From the IMG/VR virus record IMGVR_UViG_3300009183_004598, positions 1-27,964 of that record: DNA of 27,964 bases. The stretch is one strand, 5' to 3'. The notes beneath the pieces are model-generated. The model saw nothing but the letters and a program-made list of their open reading frames with translations, had not been told where the DNA came from and ran no database searches. This document shows positions 14,789 to 23,005 of the stretch, piece by piece (within the stretch, counting starts at the first letter, position 1; every line of letters begins with the position of its first letter). This DNA is from a virus. The translations under genes and the position numbers were made by a program.

Positions 14789-16153
14789 ATGAAAAGAGAA
14801 GAATTAGAACAAATAATTGCCGATACAACAGTTAGTCAAGATATTAGAGATGATGCGCAAGCTCAACTTGATAAGCTAAATAGAGCCGAAACAAGCGAAA
14901 AATCTAATGGAGTGGATGAAGATATTGTGTTCGCAGTAAAAGAGTTCAATAAAGCTATTGAAAAGCTATCAGAAGCAGGGGTTAATAAACAAGAAGTTAC
15001 CGATATTGTAGATGAACAATTCAGAACTGCAAAATTCGGTCAAAACAACTTGGATAATTCAATATTAGATTTGATTGGAAAAACTCAAACCGTTCAAATT
15101 GTAAACTGGCAAAACGTAGTCGTTAAGACAAGTGATGGTAAGAAAAGAAAAATCTTTGATTTAATGCTTTCTGATTTTGAAGCAGGAAACAACGTTTACC
15201 TATATGGTGGAGCTGGAACTGGTAAAACTTTTATCGCAGGTCAAATAGCAAAAGCATTGAACTATAAATTGATTACATTGAACTGTAACCAATTCACATC
15301 TCCTTTGGATATTATTGGAGGTCAAACTATCGAGGGGTATCAAGAAGGTCGTGTAACAGATGCGTTTGGTAACTTGTTTTTACCAGAGATAAATAAAAAA
15401 ACTGGAAAAGAATATTCTGGAGCAGTTCTTTTATTAGATGAGCTACCTAAATTAGACCCAAATACTGCTGGAGTGTTAAACGATGCCTTGTCTAAAATAA
15501 AAGACCCTTCTGAAAGAGCGGATGATGGTCAAGAAATCGCTCCTACAATTCAAAATGGTAGAGGAACTGTTATTAGCAAAAAAAATGTGTTTGTAATAGC
15601 AACTGGAAACTCTTTACTTAACGAAGCGGATGTTAATTACGAAGCCAACTTTAAACAAGATTTGTCTTTGCAAGACCGTTTTGCAGGAAGCACATACGAG
15701 CTTATCATTGACCCACAATATGAATTAGATAATATTATGTCTAACATAAAAGTTGGAGATAAAATAGCTTCTTTCACATTCATTTTTAATTTCTTGTTTA
15801 AATTAAGAAAATCAATTGACACTAATAATTTTGCAGGTAGAGCTTTCGTTTCTCAAAGGCTTATGGTTTCTTTTAGAGATACATACATAGCTTATAGATT
15901 AAATGAGAAAATGGGAGATAAAAAAATACCTTTCCCTAAAACGCTACAAATTGCCACAAAAACATTTTTGGATTTGTTTACACCTCAACAAAGAGCGGTA
16001 TTAGAGCAAGATGTTGATATTAATCAATTCTACAACTTGGTCGAAACTAAAAACAAATTGGATTTGTCTAACTTGACATCGGAAGAAGATGTATTAGAAG
16101 CAAATCAATTGATAGAAAATTTTGAAGAAAACAATAAAAATAAAATAATGTAA
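14789..16153 (+). CDS. CobS/MoxR-like AAA+ ATPase
   Basis: This 454-residue protein has a helical N-terminal about 100 residues followed by an AAA+ core. Walker A is GGAGTGKT (140-147) and Walker B is AVLLLDEL (212-219). Between them lies LDIIGGQTIEGYQEGRVTDA, a MoxR/CobS-type insert that typically contacts the substrate or partner. Sensor 1 is VIATGN, and QDRF follows near residue 295. MoxR and CobS ATPases form hexamers that, with a VWA-domain partner, remodel proteins or drive metal insertion. The next gene is a VWA-like protein and its start overlaps this stop (TAATG), supporting one complex. Whether it serves a chelatase or a chaperone role cannot be seen, but chaperone is more likely in a virus. 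Confidence 0.88.
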   Translation: MKREELEQIIADTTVSQDIRDDAQAQLDKLNRAETSEKSNGVDEDIVFAVKEFNKAIEKLSEAGVNKQEVTDIVDEQFRTAKFGQNNLDNSILDLIGKTQTVQIVNWQNVVVKTSDGKKRKIFDLMLSDFEAGNNVYLYGGAGTGKTFIAGQIAKALNYKLITLNCNQFTSPLDIIGGQTIEGYQEGRVTDAFGNLFLPEINKKTGKEYSGAVLLLDELPKLDPNTAGVLNDALSKIKDPSERADDGQEIAPTIQNGRGTVISKKNVFVIATGNSLLNEADVNYEANFKQDLSLQDRFAGSTYELIIDPQYELDNIMSNIKVGDKIASFTFIFNFLFKLRKSIDTNNFAGRAFVSQRLMVSFRDTYIAYRLNEKMGDKKIPFPKTLQIATKTFLDLFTPQQRAVLEQDVDINQFYNLVETKNKLDLSNLTSEEDVLEANQLIENFEENNKNKIM

Positions 16154-17733
16154 TGGCAGTAGAAGCTAAAAATCATCATATTGGTTTTGGATTTGACCCT
16201 TACAAATGGATTGAAGATGGTGTCAAAATTGCCTTAAATAATAATTTAGGGCAAACATCATTTGCCGAAATGCAAAGTACAAGCGGTTGGAGAGAAATAG
16301 TGCCTAATAAAGAATATAACAAATACGGTTATAATTCAAACTCAAATTTGTCTGTTGAGAAACAGTTTGATATTAATTCTGGATTGGGTACTTTTTTGGA
16401 TACTGAATTACTTGGTAAAGTGAATGATATGTACACTAATATTTCTGCTAAATTAGATTTAGGTGGAGATATTAAACCATCAAGAATTAAATTTACAGAT
16501 AGACCTTTAGGTATATTTACTTTCTCACAAGCATCAAAAGGACTAATTAGAGCAGTAGAGTTTTATTCTAAAGAAGAAGATTCTGTAATAGATGCTAAAT
16601 TGATTTTTAAGGGTAAAATAAATGAATTAGAATATTTTTATTATCTAAAAAATTCGGAGCAAATAATAGTTGAAAGAAGGCAAGAAGGAACTACCGCAAT
16701 GGTAAAACATTCTCCATTTCTTAAAGTTATTAAAGATGAAGTCAGCGGACTGTATTTGCCTTATGATTCAGATGGTAAAATAGTTATAAAATCAAATGGT
16801 TACGCTTTAAGATTCGCATCTACTAATAAAAAGGTATATGCTTACAGAACAAAAAGCGGTGGGGGAATTTCTCCTTATGTAGATTTATATATTGCAAGCG
16901 GTCAAAACTTTAGGTATGACCCAGAGCAAATGCTTATTCAAGCAATGCCAAACATTTTGTTGGCAAGAATACTTGAAAAAAGTGGAGTTAAGGTTAGGAT
17001 ATTTGGTTACTTTAACCAAGATATAAGCAGTACTGTAATCGATAAGTTCTTTATGATTAAAAATTATGGAGAGCCAGTTGATTTGAATAAGATATGTGTA
17101 TTTTTAGCAGACACAAGATTCTTTAGATTCCATCTTTGGAACGCTTGTACTGGATGGAATTACGACATAATGAAGAAAAAAGGTTATGGAGGTAGTGATG
17201 GTAGGATGATGGAAACAGAAACGTTTAATAGAGAGATTATGCCTTTTGTTAGAAATTATGTTTCATATAAAATTTCAGTAGGAGAATTTCCATCACAAGT
17301 CGTAAATAAAAAGCTAATGTTGTTCGGAGGTTTGGATGTTAGAATTGGTCAAAAGTTTGATACTAATGCCACACAAGAACAAATAACAGACAGATTTTAT
17401 TCTTTGATTGATTATGTGCAAATGCAGTTGTCTAAAAATCCAAGAGCAGTATTGCAGGAAATAATCAAAAGAGAAAAAGACAGAAATAAGCCAGAAGGAG
17501 AGATTAAGAGATATATTAGAAGCTCAATTTTAGATGTTTTGACACCTACTAATGGAGTTCAAAAAGAAACAACTATCGAGCTTAAAAGCAAGTTAGATTC
17601 TGGGAAGATAAACAAAGAGGATTACGAAAATAGATTAAGAGTTCTTATTCAGCTCGACACGCCAGAAGAAGCAGATGCTATTATAGAAGAAAGAGAAAAG
17701 CTCTTTTCTATTTTAAATAATTTAATGCCTTAA
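16153..17733 (+). CDS. CobT-like protein with degenerate VWA domain
   Basis: In this 526-residue protein, residues about 240-340 match the VWA region of CobT-type proteins: strand YVDLYIASGQ (242-251), then helix and strand NILLARILEKSGVKVRIFGY (267-286). The usual metal-site motif DxSGS is replaced by ASGQ, so MIDAS metal binding is probably lost or altered. The first 200 residues are mixed alpha/beta with no known motif. The C-terminal about 100 residues are charged and helical. Pairing with the AAA+ ATPase directly upstream is the main evidence for its role as the substrate- or target-recognition subunit. Confidence in the VWA fold is moderate. Confidence 0.6.
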   Translation: MAVEAKNHHIGFGFDPYKWIEDGVKIALNNNLGQTSFAEMQSTSGWREIVPNKEYNKYGYNSNSNLSVEKQFDINSGLGTFLDTELLGKVNDMYTNISAKLDLGGDIKPSRIKFTDRPLGIFTFSQASKGLIRAVEFYSKEEDSVIDAKLIFKGKINELEYFYYLKNSEQIIVERRQEGTTAMVKHSPFLKVIKDEVSGLYLPYDSDGKIVIKSNGYALRFASTNKKVYAYRTKSGGGISPYVDLYIASGQNFRYDPEQMLIQAMPNILLARILEKSGVKVRIFGYFNQDISSTVIDKFFMIKNYGEPVDLNKICVFLADTRFFRFHLWNACTGWNYDIMKKKGYGGSDGRMMETETFNREIMPFVRNYVSYKISVGEFPSQVVNKKLMLFGGLDVRIGQKFDTNATQEQITDRFYSLIDYVQMQLSKNPRAVLQEIIKREKDRNKPEGEIKRYIRSSILDVLTPTNGVQKETTIELKSKLDSGKINKEDYENRLRVLIQLDTPEEADAIIEEREKLFSILNNLMP

Positions 17734-17736
17734 AAA

Positions 17737-18621
17737 ATGAATGTAGAAAGAATATATGTTAGAAAAGGTTATTTAGTTCTGAATAAAATTTCGGAATTAA
17801 GTGGTCAATATGTTTGCATTGACATACCGTTAGATTCTCAAAAGATAAATACTGGAGATTCTATAAAAGCAATGATTGTTAAGAATGTAGAGCAATTAAA
17901 AGGCACAAGACCGTTTAGTGTAAAGTCAGAAACTGAAATAATGGATGATGTAATACTTTATGGTACAAGGCAAAATGATGATGCTTTTAAAATAGCTATG
18001 GGAGATTTAGTTAAGTTCAACTTAAATAAATATACTGTCATTGGAATCGTTGTTAATAACTATGCGCAATGGAATATACCTACTCCTTTTATGTTCAGTA
18101 CATTTGATTTGGTAGGAGATTACAAAGCCTTATTCAATAGTCGTTTTTCAGACGAAGAAATAAACTCTAAAATAAACGATAATTTTCAAGCAGGAAAGTA
18201 CGATAATCAAATGACAATACCTTTGGTTAATGTTAATAAAAACAATCCAGAAATTACTGTTATTGATAGAACTCCTTCTGATGATGAAGTGCAAATTCTA
18301 ATTGGGAAATACAATTATAAACAAAGTGTTGTACTAACTCCTAAAGAAAATGTTTTTATTGATACTGTTATGCGTTTAAATAGCACGCAGATAGACAGTT
18401 TAAGGGCTGAAAACCCAGAGTTATACAAAGGGATGCAAGATATGTTGTTGTCTGTTAATAACGCTATAAACGCAAAGATTAGCGGAACAAAAACAACAAG
18501 AGTAATGCCAGTAGAAGTAGCAGAAGCAGTAGTAGAAGAATCAGAAGATTTATCGTTTTTAGATGATATTGATGGGGTTTTAGACCTTTCATTTTTAGAT
18601 GATATTGATAATTTAGTATAA
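17737..18621 (+). CDS. Unknown protein with twin C-terminal LSFLDDID motifs
   Basis: In this 294-residue protein, residues 1-125 look beta-rich (YVRKGYLVLNKI, QYVCIDIPLD, DVILYGTRQ, KYTVIGIVVNNY). A helical middle follows, then a Val/Glu-rich linker (about 258-270) and two copies of DLSFLDDID at 271-279 and 283-291, at the very C-terminus. A similar ELDFLDDV occurs in the 969-aa protein at 278-285. Such repeated acidic/aromatic tails are typical of short docking peptides. The gene lies 3 nt after the CobT-like gene, so it may be an adaptor for the ATPase complex. The family is not recognised. Confidence 0.6.
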   Translation: MNVERIYVRKGYLVLNKISELSGQYVCIDIPLDSQKINTGDSIKAMIVKNVEQLKGTRPFSVKSETEIMDDVILYGTRQNDDAFKIAMGDLVKFNLNKYTVIGIVVNNYAQWNIPTPFMFSTFDLVGDYKALFNSRFSDEEINSKINDNFQAGKYDNQMTIPLVNVNKNNPEITVIDRTPSDDEVQILIGKYNYKQSVVLTPKENVFIDTVMRLNSTQIDSLRAENPELYKGMQDMLLSVNNAINAKISGTKTTRVMPVEVAEAVVEESEDLSFLDDIDGVLDLSFLDDIDNLV

Positions 18622-18640
18622 AATAAAAAAAAGTATAGTT

Positions 18641-21600
18641 ATGACACTTAAACAAAAATTTGATTCGATAGACCAATCGAAACTTAATTCAGACCAAAAA
18701 GACTTTTTGGGTAAAATCGAAAAAGCAACTAAAAACTTCACTTCAGATAATAAAGAAGTAAACGATAAGGTAGAAGGTGCATTAGATAAAATGATTGCTA
18801 CTTTCAAAGAAAAGATGCCAGAGGTAATCAAAAGCAAAGAAGCGAAAAAAGAGCCTAAAGCAACTGCTAAAAAAGCAAGTGCTAAACCAAGTCAAACCAG
18901 CAGTCCAAAAAGAACAGTAATGTCTGTTGCTAAAGAAATCCGTAAGGATGGAGAGAGTTGGGCAGATGCTCAAAAAAGAGCGAAAGCTGAAATCAACAAA
19001 GACAAGAAAAGCGCTGAAAAAGAAGTTAAGACTGAAATGCAGAAGTTAATGGCTTTCATCAAGACAAGAAAAGAGCTTGAAGGTATTAGCGGAACTGATT
19101 TAGGGAGAGATTCTGTAAGACAAGCTAAACCAAGAGGTAGAAGAATTTCTAAAGATGGAAACGTTTATTATGAGAATAGAGAAAATCGTATAGATAGACT
19201 TGCTCCTAACTATCCAAAAGATGCTCCTTTGTTAGAGAATGGCGGAGATGTTGGTAAAAAACTTTACTATGAAAGAATGAATGTAGGAAAAGCAAAATAT
19301 ACTGTAAATTACCACGATGGAGTTAAAACACATAGAGATGGTAGTGCTTTTTATGATTTAGCAATTTTTAAAAATAAAAAAGATTTACAAGATTTTATTT
19401 CTAAACTTTCTAAAGAAGGTTATAAAGAAAGAACTTCTTTTTACGAAAACGGAGCTTATTTAACCGACCCTAACTTTGGTGCTTTCCAAGCAGGAATTTA
19501 CAAAAAAGGCGGTATGTTATCTCCAAGAGAAAGATATAACCTTGAAATAAAAGGAATGACTGGCGTAAGTGTTGGTGCTATTGAAAAATACATTGACGAA
19601 AACGACTTGAATGATAACGATGTTTTGAATATTGTTGTTGGATTAGGTAGAAAGCAATTGAAAGGAGCTGATGTATCTACTGCTATTGTAGGTAAAAAAG
19701 GAAATGCCGAAAGCAAAAGACTAATTCGTTTTGTTAAAGATGACAAAGCAATGAAAATGGAATTAGGCGGAAACGTTGGAGGATATGATTTGGCTGGTCA
19801 TTTAGATGGAACTTTTAATGTAGGACAAAATGATGGAGATTTAAGTGGTGTTACTGGAACTTCATATAGCGGATTAGTTGGAGAAACTGGAGCAATGTCA
19901 AGCGGAGAAATGTTTGAAAATGGCGGAGATTTAAGTGGTTTTACTGGAACTCAATATAGTGGATTAGTTGGAGAAACTGGCACTATGTCAAGCGGAGAGA
20001 TGTTTGAAAATGGCGGAGATTTCCAAGCAGGAGTTTACAAAAATGGCGGAAAAATAACAAAATCAGAAGTTATGGCTAATATGTACAAGCCAAGCGGAGA
20101 TTATTATTTAGAGCCAAGCGGAAACGATATGATTGTTCATTTAACAAGCAGAGATGCTGGCAATAGTATTGTTAGTTTAGAAAATAAATTTGATGTAAAA
20201 GACAACGGAAAAGGCTATCACGGAAGTTCTTATATTTTATCAAGAAAAAAATACGCAGAAGGAGGTTCTTTAGAAAATCACGGAATTAAAGAAGGAGATA
20301 CTTTTATCAAAACTATTTCTGGCGGAATCCAAAAAGTAAAAGATAAAGATGGAAAAATAGTTTTTATCAATTTAGCAACTGGAGAAAGAGATTCTCAACC
20401 GCCTTTGCCTTTTGATGATGGTGGAGAAGTAACTTACTTTGTAAACAAAGATGGAATTAGAGTTCGTTCAGTAGCAAAGCCAGATAAAGAATTAAGCGAA
20501 AAAGAATGGATGGAAAAACATAGCGAATCAAATGAAGCAAGAGCTTATGCAGAAGGTGGAGATATTGAAGCGTTTTCTATGCGTATGGTAAAAGGTAGCG
20601 GAGCTAAACCGACAGAGGTTCTTACAGATGAAAAATCAGTTAAATTCGCAGGAGGTGGTTCTTTAAGAGAAAAAAGAAACGAGTACCTTTCTAAATTAGG
20701 GAACAAAGAAGCTGATGTATGGGATAAAATAGGCGCACAATCTGGTTCTCAAATTCGTGGCGACAAAAAGATGCTTAAAGCGTATGCCGAAGCAGTTGAA
20801 GAAATGCTTATAGACGAAAACGTTCAAGGCAGAAGTTTTGACCAAGAAGATTACGATTTCTATACAGACGAAAATTGGCATTTATTTAATGACTTTCTTG
20901 TATGGAATGGATACTACAAGCCAGAAATGACTGTTGTAGAAAAAAAATGGAGAGAAAAAGCGTTTAAAGAAGGAAATATTTATGTATCAGACCCAGAAGT
21001 AATTACTGTAAAAGGCGTAAGTAAAAAAAGTGATAAAAAAGGCTATGTTCAAGTAACTAAAACTGCAAGTAGAAAATATGTAGTTACAGTAGAAACGCCA
21101 GCAGGAGATTGGAAGCGGTTCAATGATACTTGGAAGTTGGATGAATTAGATAAAGCTGAAAAATTTGCAAAAAGAATAGCTGAAAACCATAAAGTTGAAT
21201 ACATTGGAGTTGACACAACGCCTTACGATGCTATACACGGAAAATCAAAATCAAAAAACTACATAGTTCACGCTGATATTAAATCCGTTACTGTTAATCA
21301 AAAAGGCAAAGTCCATACTTTTAAAGGTAGTGATGTATTAAATGGAGCTAATGTTTTAGAAAAAGGAAATTTGTTGGAAACAAAAGCAATTTACATCCCT
21401 AAAAGAGATGTTGTTTCTGTTGAATTGAAAGATGGTAGCGAAGTTAAACCTTCAAACGGATATTGGATTAAGAAAGATGCTAAAGGAGAGATTTTCAAGC
21501 CTAAATCTGAAAAATCAGAATCTAAATTTAAAGTAGGGGATTTCGTTTATAACAAAAGAACCAAAACTATCGGTGTAGTAAGAGATATTTTTGATAAAGG

Positions 21601-22045
21601 AGAAGTTAGAACTGATGCTGATGGAGTTGTAAATGTTTCTGAAATTACAGAATACAAAGAAGGAAACGCAACTCATAGAAAAGCAAAAATTGCCCCAAGT
21701 ACACAAAAAGAATTAGAGAAATCTGTTTTTGAAACTGGTGGCAAAGTAACTTTCAAACAAAAAGCCAATGCAATAGCTAAAAACTTTGAAGGAAAAAGAG
21801 TTGAACCAGAATATCAAAAAGAGTACGGAAAGACTTACGATGCTAAAGAAGCTAAAGAAGTCGGTAATAAGATAGCTGGAGCGCAAAAAGCTAAATACGA
21901 TGCCAAAGCAGAAAAAGGAGCAGTTGTAAAAAGAAAAGCTGGTAATCCTAAATTTAAACAAGCGATGGAATTAGCCAAGAAAATCCGTAAAGATGGAGAG
22001 AAATGGACTGATGCGGTAAAAAGAGCTTACGCACAATTAAAATAG
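18641..22045 (+). CDS. Giant modular GG-punctuated polyprotein-like phage protein
   Basis: This 1134-residue protein consists of small modules separated by Gly-Gly motifs at about 201, 290, 376, 428, 458, 469, 541, 594, 639, 671 and 1033, mostly in E/D/N-GG-D/S/K/E contexts. A basic helix with R-K-D-G-E-S-W-x-D-A-x-K-R-A occurs at 94-115 and again at the C-terminal end (1109-1134). A 30-residue tandem repeat occupies 399-458, and FQAG-I/V-YK-K/N-GG recurs near 284 and 460. Several modules look beta-rich (for example VGDFVYNKRTKTIGVVRDIF). No peptidase or nuclease motif is seen. It ends the operon before a strong terminator. By analogy to polyvalent proteins it may travel with the genome or virion; processing at GG sites is a hypothesis. 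Confidence 0.7.
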   Translation: MTLKQKFDSIDQSKLNSDQKDFLGKIEKATKNFTSDNKEVNDKVEGALDKMIATFKEKMPEVIKSKEAKKEPKATAKKASAKPSQTSSPKRTVMSVAKEIRKDGESWADAQKRAKAEINKDKKSAEKEVKTEMQKLMAFIKTRKELEGISGTDLGRDSVRQAKPRGRRISKDGNVYYENRENRIDRLAPNYPKDAPLLENGGDVGKKLYYERMNVGKAKYTVNYHDGVKTHRDGSAFYDLAIFKNKKDLQDFISKLSKEGYKERTSFYENGAYLTDPNFGAFQAGIYKKGGMLSPRERYNLEIKGMTGVSVGAIEKYIDENDLNDNDVLNIVVGLGRKQLKGADVSTAIVGKKGNAESKRLIRFVKDDKAMKMELGGNVGGYDLAGHLDGTFNVGQNDGDLSGVTGTSYSGLVGETGAMSSGEMFENGGDLSGFTGTQYSGLVGETGTMSSGEMFENGGDFQAGVYKNGGKITKSEVMANMYKPSGDYYLEPSGNDMIVHLTSRDAGNSIVSLENKFDVKDNGKGYHGSSYILSRKKYAEGGSLENHGIKEGDTFIKTISGGIQKVKDKDGKIVFINLATGERDSQPPLPFDDGGEVTYFVNKDGIRVRSVAKPDKELSEKEWMEKHSESNEARAYAEGGDIEAFSMRMVKGSGAKPTEVLTDEKSVKFAGGGSLREKRNEYLSKLGNKEADVWDKIGAQSGSQIRGDKKMLKAYAEAVEEMLIDENVQGRSFDQEDYDFYTDENWHLFNDFLVWNGYYKPEMTVVEKKWREKAFKEGNIYVSDPEVITVKGVSKKSDKKGYVQVTKTASRKYVVTVETPAGDWKRFNDTWKLDELDKAEKFAKRIAENHKVEYIGVDTTPYDAIHGKSKSKNYIVHADIKSVTVNQKGKVHTFKGSDVLNGANVLEKGNLLETKAIYIPKRDVVSVELKDGSEVKPSNGYWIKKDAKGEIFKPKSEKSESKFKVGDFVYNKRTKTIGVVRDIFDKGEVRTDADGVVNVSEITEYKEGNATHRKAKIAPSTQKELEKSVFETGGKVTFKQKANAIAKNFEGKRVEPEYQKEYGKTYDAKEAKEVGNKIAGAQKAKYDAKAEKGAVVKRKAGNPKFKQAMELAKKIRKDGEKWTDAVKRAYAQLK
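19835..20014 (+). repeat. Tandem 90-bp coding repeat, two units
   Basis: Units 19835-19924 and 19925-20014 each begin GGAGATTTAAGTGG and encode 30 residues containing YSGLVGETG and MSSGEMFENG. They differ at only a few positions. The following sequence starts again with GGAGATTT before diverging. The repeat keeps the reading frame, so copy number could vary without breaking the protein. Confidence 0.9.
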
Positions 22046-22057
22046 CAAAAAAAATCA

Positions 22058-22096
22058 CAAGGTATTAAGTTTTAGTAATTTAATGCCTTGTTTTTT
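22058..22096 (+). terminator. Intrinsic terminator of the polyvalent-protein operon
   Basis: CAAGGTATTAA (22058-22068) pairs with TTAATGCCTTG (22080-22090), an 11-bp stem with one G-T pair, followed directly by TTTTTT (22091-22096). It begins 12 nt after the giant gene's stop. The right arm also contains the -33 TTG of the next promoter. Confidence 0.85.
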
Positions 22097-22114
22097 ATAA
22101 TTTGACTATATTTG
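22088..22114 (+). promoter_or_regulatory. Promoter of the membrane-protein operon
   Basis: TATATTTG at 22107-22114 is a full -7 match. TTG at 22088-22090 lies 16 nt upstream, slightly close, and falls within the terminator stem. Transcription would start near 22121, about 27 nt before the ATG at 22148. It likely drives 22148 to at least 26330, since all gaps there are 10 nt or less or overlaps. Confidence 0.6.
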
Positions 22115-22147
22115 TGAATTAATTAAAAAACTTTAAAACAAAATACT

Positions 22148-22543
22148 ATGGAAAAGATTAAAGAATTGTTAGAGAAATTGGATAACAAAGTTACTGCTTC
22201 TTTAAACAAAAGGTTAGATGGTTTAGAAAAATTAGAAGAAAGACTTGCTTTGGCAAAATCCGAACACGAATCAAATCCGACAGAGGAAAGTGAATCAAGT
22301 TTATCTGAAGTTCAAAACTATGTATCTGATGTTACAGAAGATTTAATTGAGGATTTAGAGGAATTATTGGAAAAAAGACAAGCAACTCCTCCAGCTCCAG
22401 CACCAAATACAGACCCAATTCCAGCCGAAGTAATTGAAGAAAAGGAAGAAAAAAGCGGGATGAGTGTATTCGGTGTAGTATTAGGTGTTGTTCTACTTGT
22501 TGGAACTGCTGGAGCATACAACTATTTCAATAAGAATAGATAA
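22148..22543 (+). CDS. Coiled-coil protein with C-terminal membrane anchor
   Basis: In this 131-residue protein, residues 1-78 form a charged coiled coil (IKELLEKLDNK, GLEKLEERLALAK, DLIEDLEELLEKR). Residues 79-100 are a Pro/Ala-rich linker (TPPAPAPNTDPIP). Residues about 106-125 are a single membrane span (VFGVVLGVVLLVGTAGAY), and the tail is basic (FNKNR). It has no signal peptide, so it is a tail-anchored type. The stop overlaps the next start (TAATG). First gene of the membrane cassette; perhaps a spacer or anchor of a particle or injection complex. Confidence 0.7.
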   Translation: MEKIKELLEKLDNKVTASLNKRLDGLEKLEERLALAKSEHESNPTEESESSLSEVQNYVSDVTEDLIEDLEELLEKRQATPPAPAPNTDPIPAEVIEEKEEKSGMSVFGVVLGVVLLVGTAGAYNYFNKNR

Positions 22544-22836
22544 TGGCATACAAAATTTTACCATACTCGTTTAGAAAGGCAAAATCGTTGGGGGTTGAAA
22601 TAAAACCATCCTCCAACATTTTGAAAAAGATTGATGTGTTCAAGAATGGTAAAAAAGTAGCCAGCATTGGTGCAAGAGGTATGAATGATTATCCTACCTA
22701 CTTGGAAAAAGAGAAAAAAGGATACTATGAAAAAGGGTATGCTTACAAAAGACGAAAACTGTATAAAGAAAGACACGAAAAAGACCGACACGTTGTAGGT
22801 AGTGCTGGATATTATGCCGATAAAATTTTATGGTAA
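22543..22836 (+). CDS. Small basic DUF5754-like protein
   Basis: This 97-residue, very basic protein rich in Tyr shows a conserved-looking pattern: LPYSFRKAKSLGV, then KKIDVFKNGKKVASIGARG (28-46), DYPTYL (49-54), RRKLYKERHEKDR (70-82), and GSAGYYADKILW at the end. From memory this closely resembles DUF5754, a family of small proteins best known from large eukaryotic DNA viruses and seen sparsely in phages. Function is unknown; the charge suggests nucleic-acid or acidic-surface binding. It overlaps both neighbours by a few bases (TAATG), so it belongs to the membrane-protein operon. The family name needs an HMM check. Confidence 0.65.
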   Translation: MAYKILPYSFRKAKSLGVEIKPSSNILKKIDVFKNGKKVASIGARGMNDYPTYLEKEKKGYYEKGYAYKRRKLYKERHEKDRHVVGSAGYYADKILW

Positions 22837-23003
22837 TGACTAATAAAAAGAAAATACTATTAATAGCGACCACGATTGCAGTAGCAGTTGGTGGTTTTGC
22901 CGTTACCCAATGGTGGGTAAAAAAAGTAACTAAAATTAGAGGTGGTATTGCAATTAAGCAAGAATTTACCGAGCCTACTGACACTCAACCTTTAATTGAA
23001 TAA
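22836..23003 (+). CDS. 55-residue single-span membrane protein
   Basis: ATG at 22836 overlaps the previous stop (TAATGA) and TAA is at 23001-23003. The N-terminus MTNKKK is followed by a hydrophobic span (ILLIATTIAVAVGGFAV, about 7-23), then QWWVKKVTKIRGG and an acidic tail ending PLIE. Positive charge flanks both sides of the span. The next gene starts 2 nt later. It is too short for most gene finders, but the position in an otherwise gap-free operon supports it. Function unknown. Confidence 0.65.
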   Translation: MTNKKKILLIATTIAVAVGGFAVTQWWVKKVTKIRGGIAIKQEFTEPTDTQPLIE

Positions 23004-23005
23004 TT

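Noticed and set aside
14789-17733. Cobalamin or chlorophyll metal-chelatase genes (CobS/CobT proper)
   Set aside because: No chelatase large subunit or pathway genes are present, the VWA metal site is degenerate, and the neighbours are phage giants. A protein-remodelling role is more likely.
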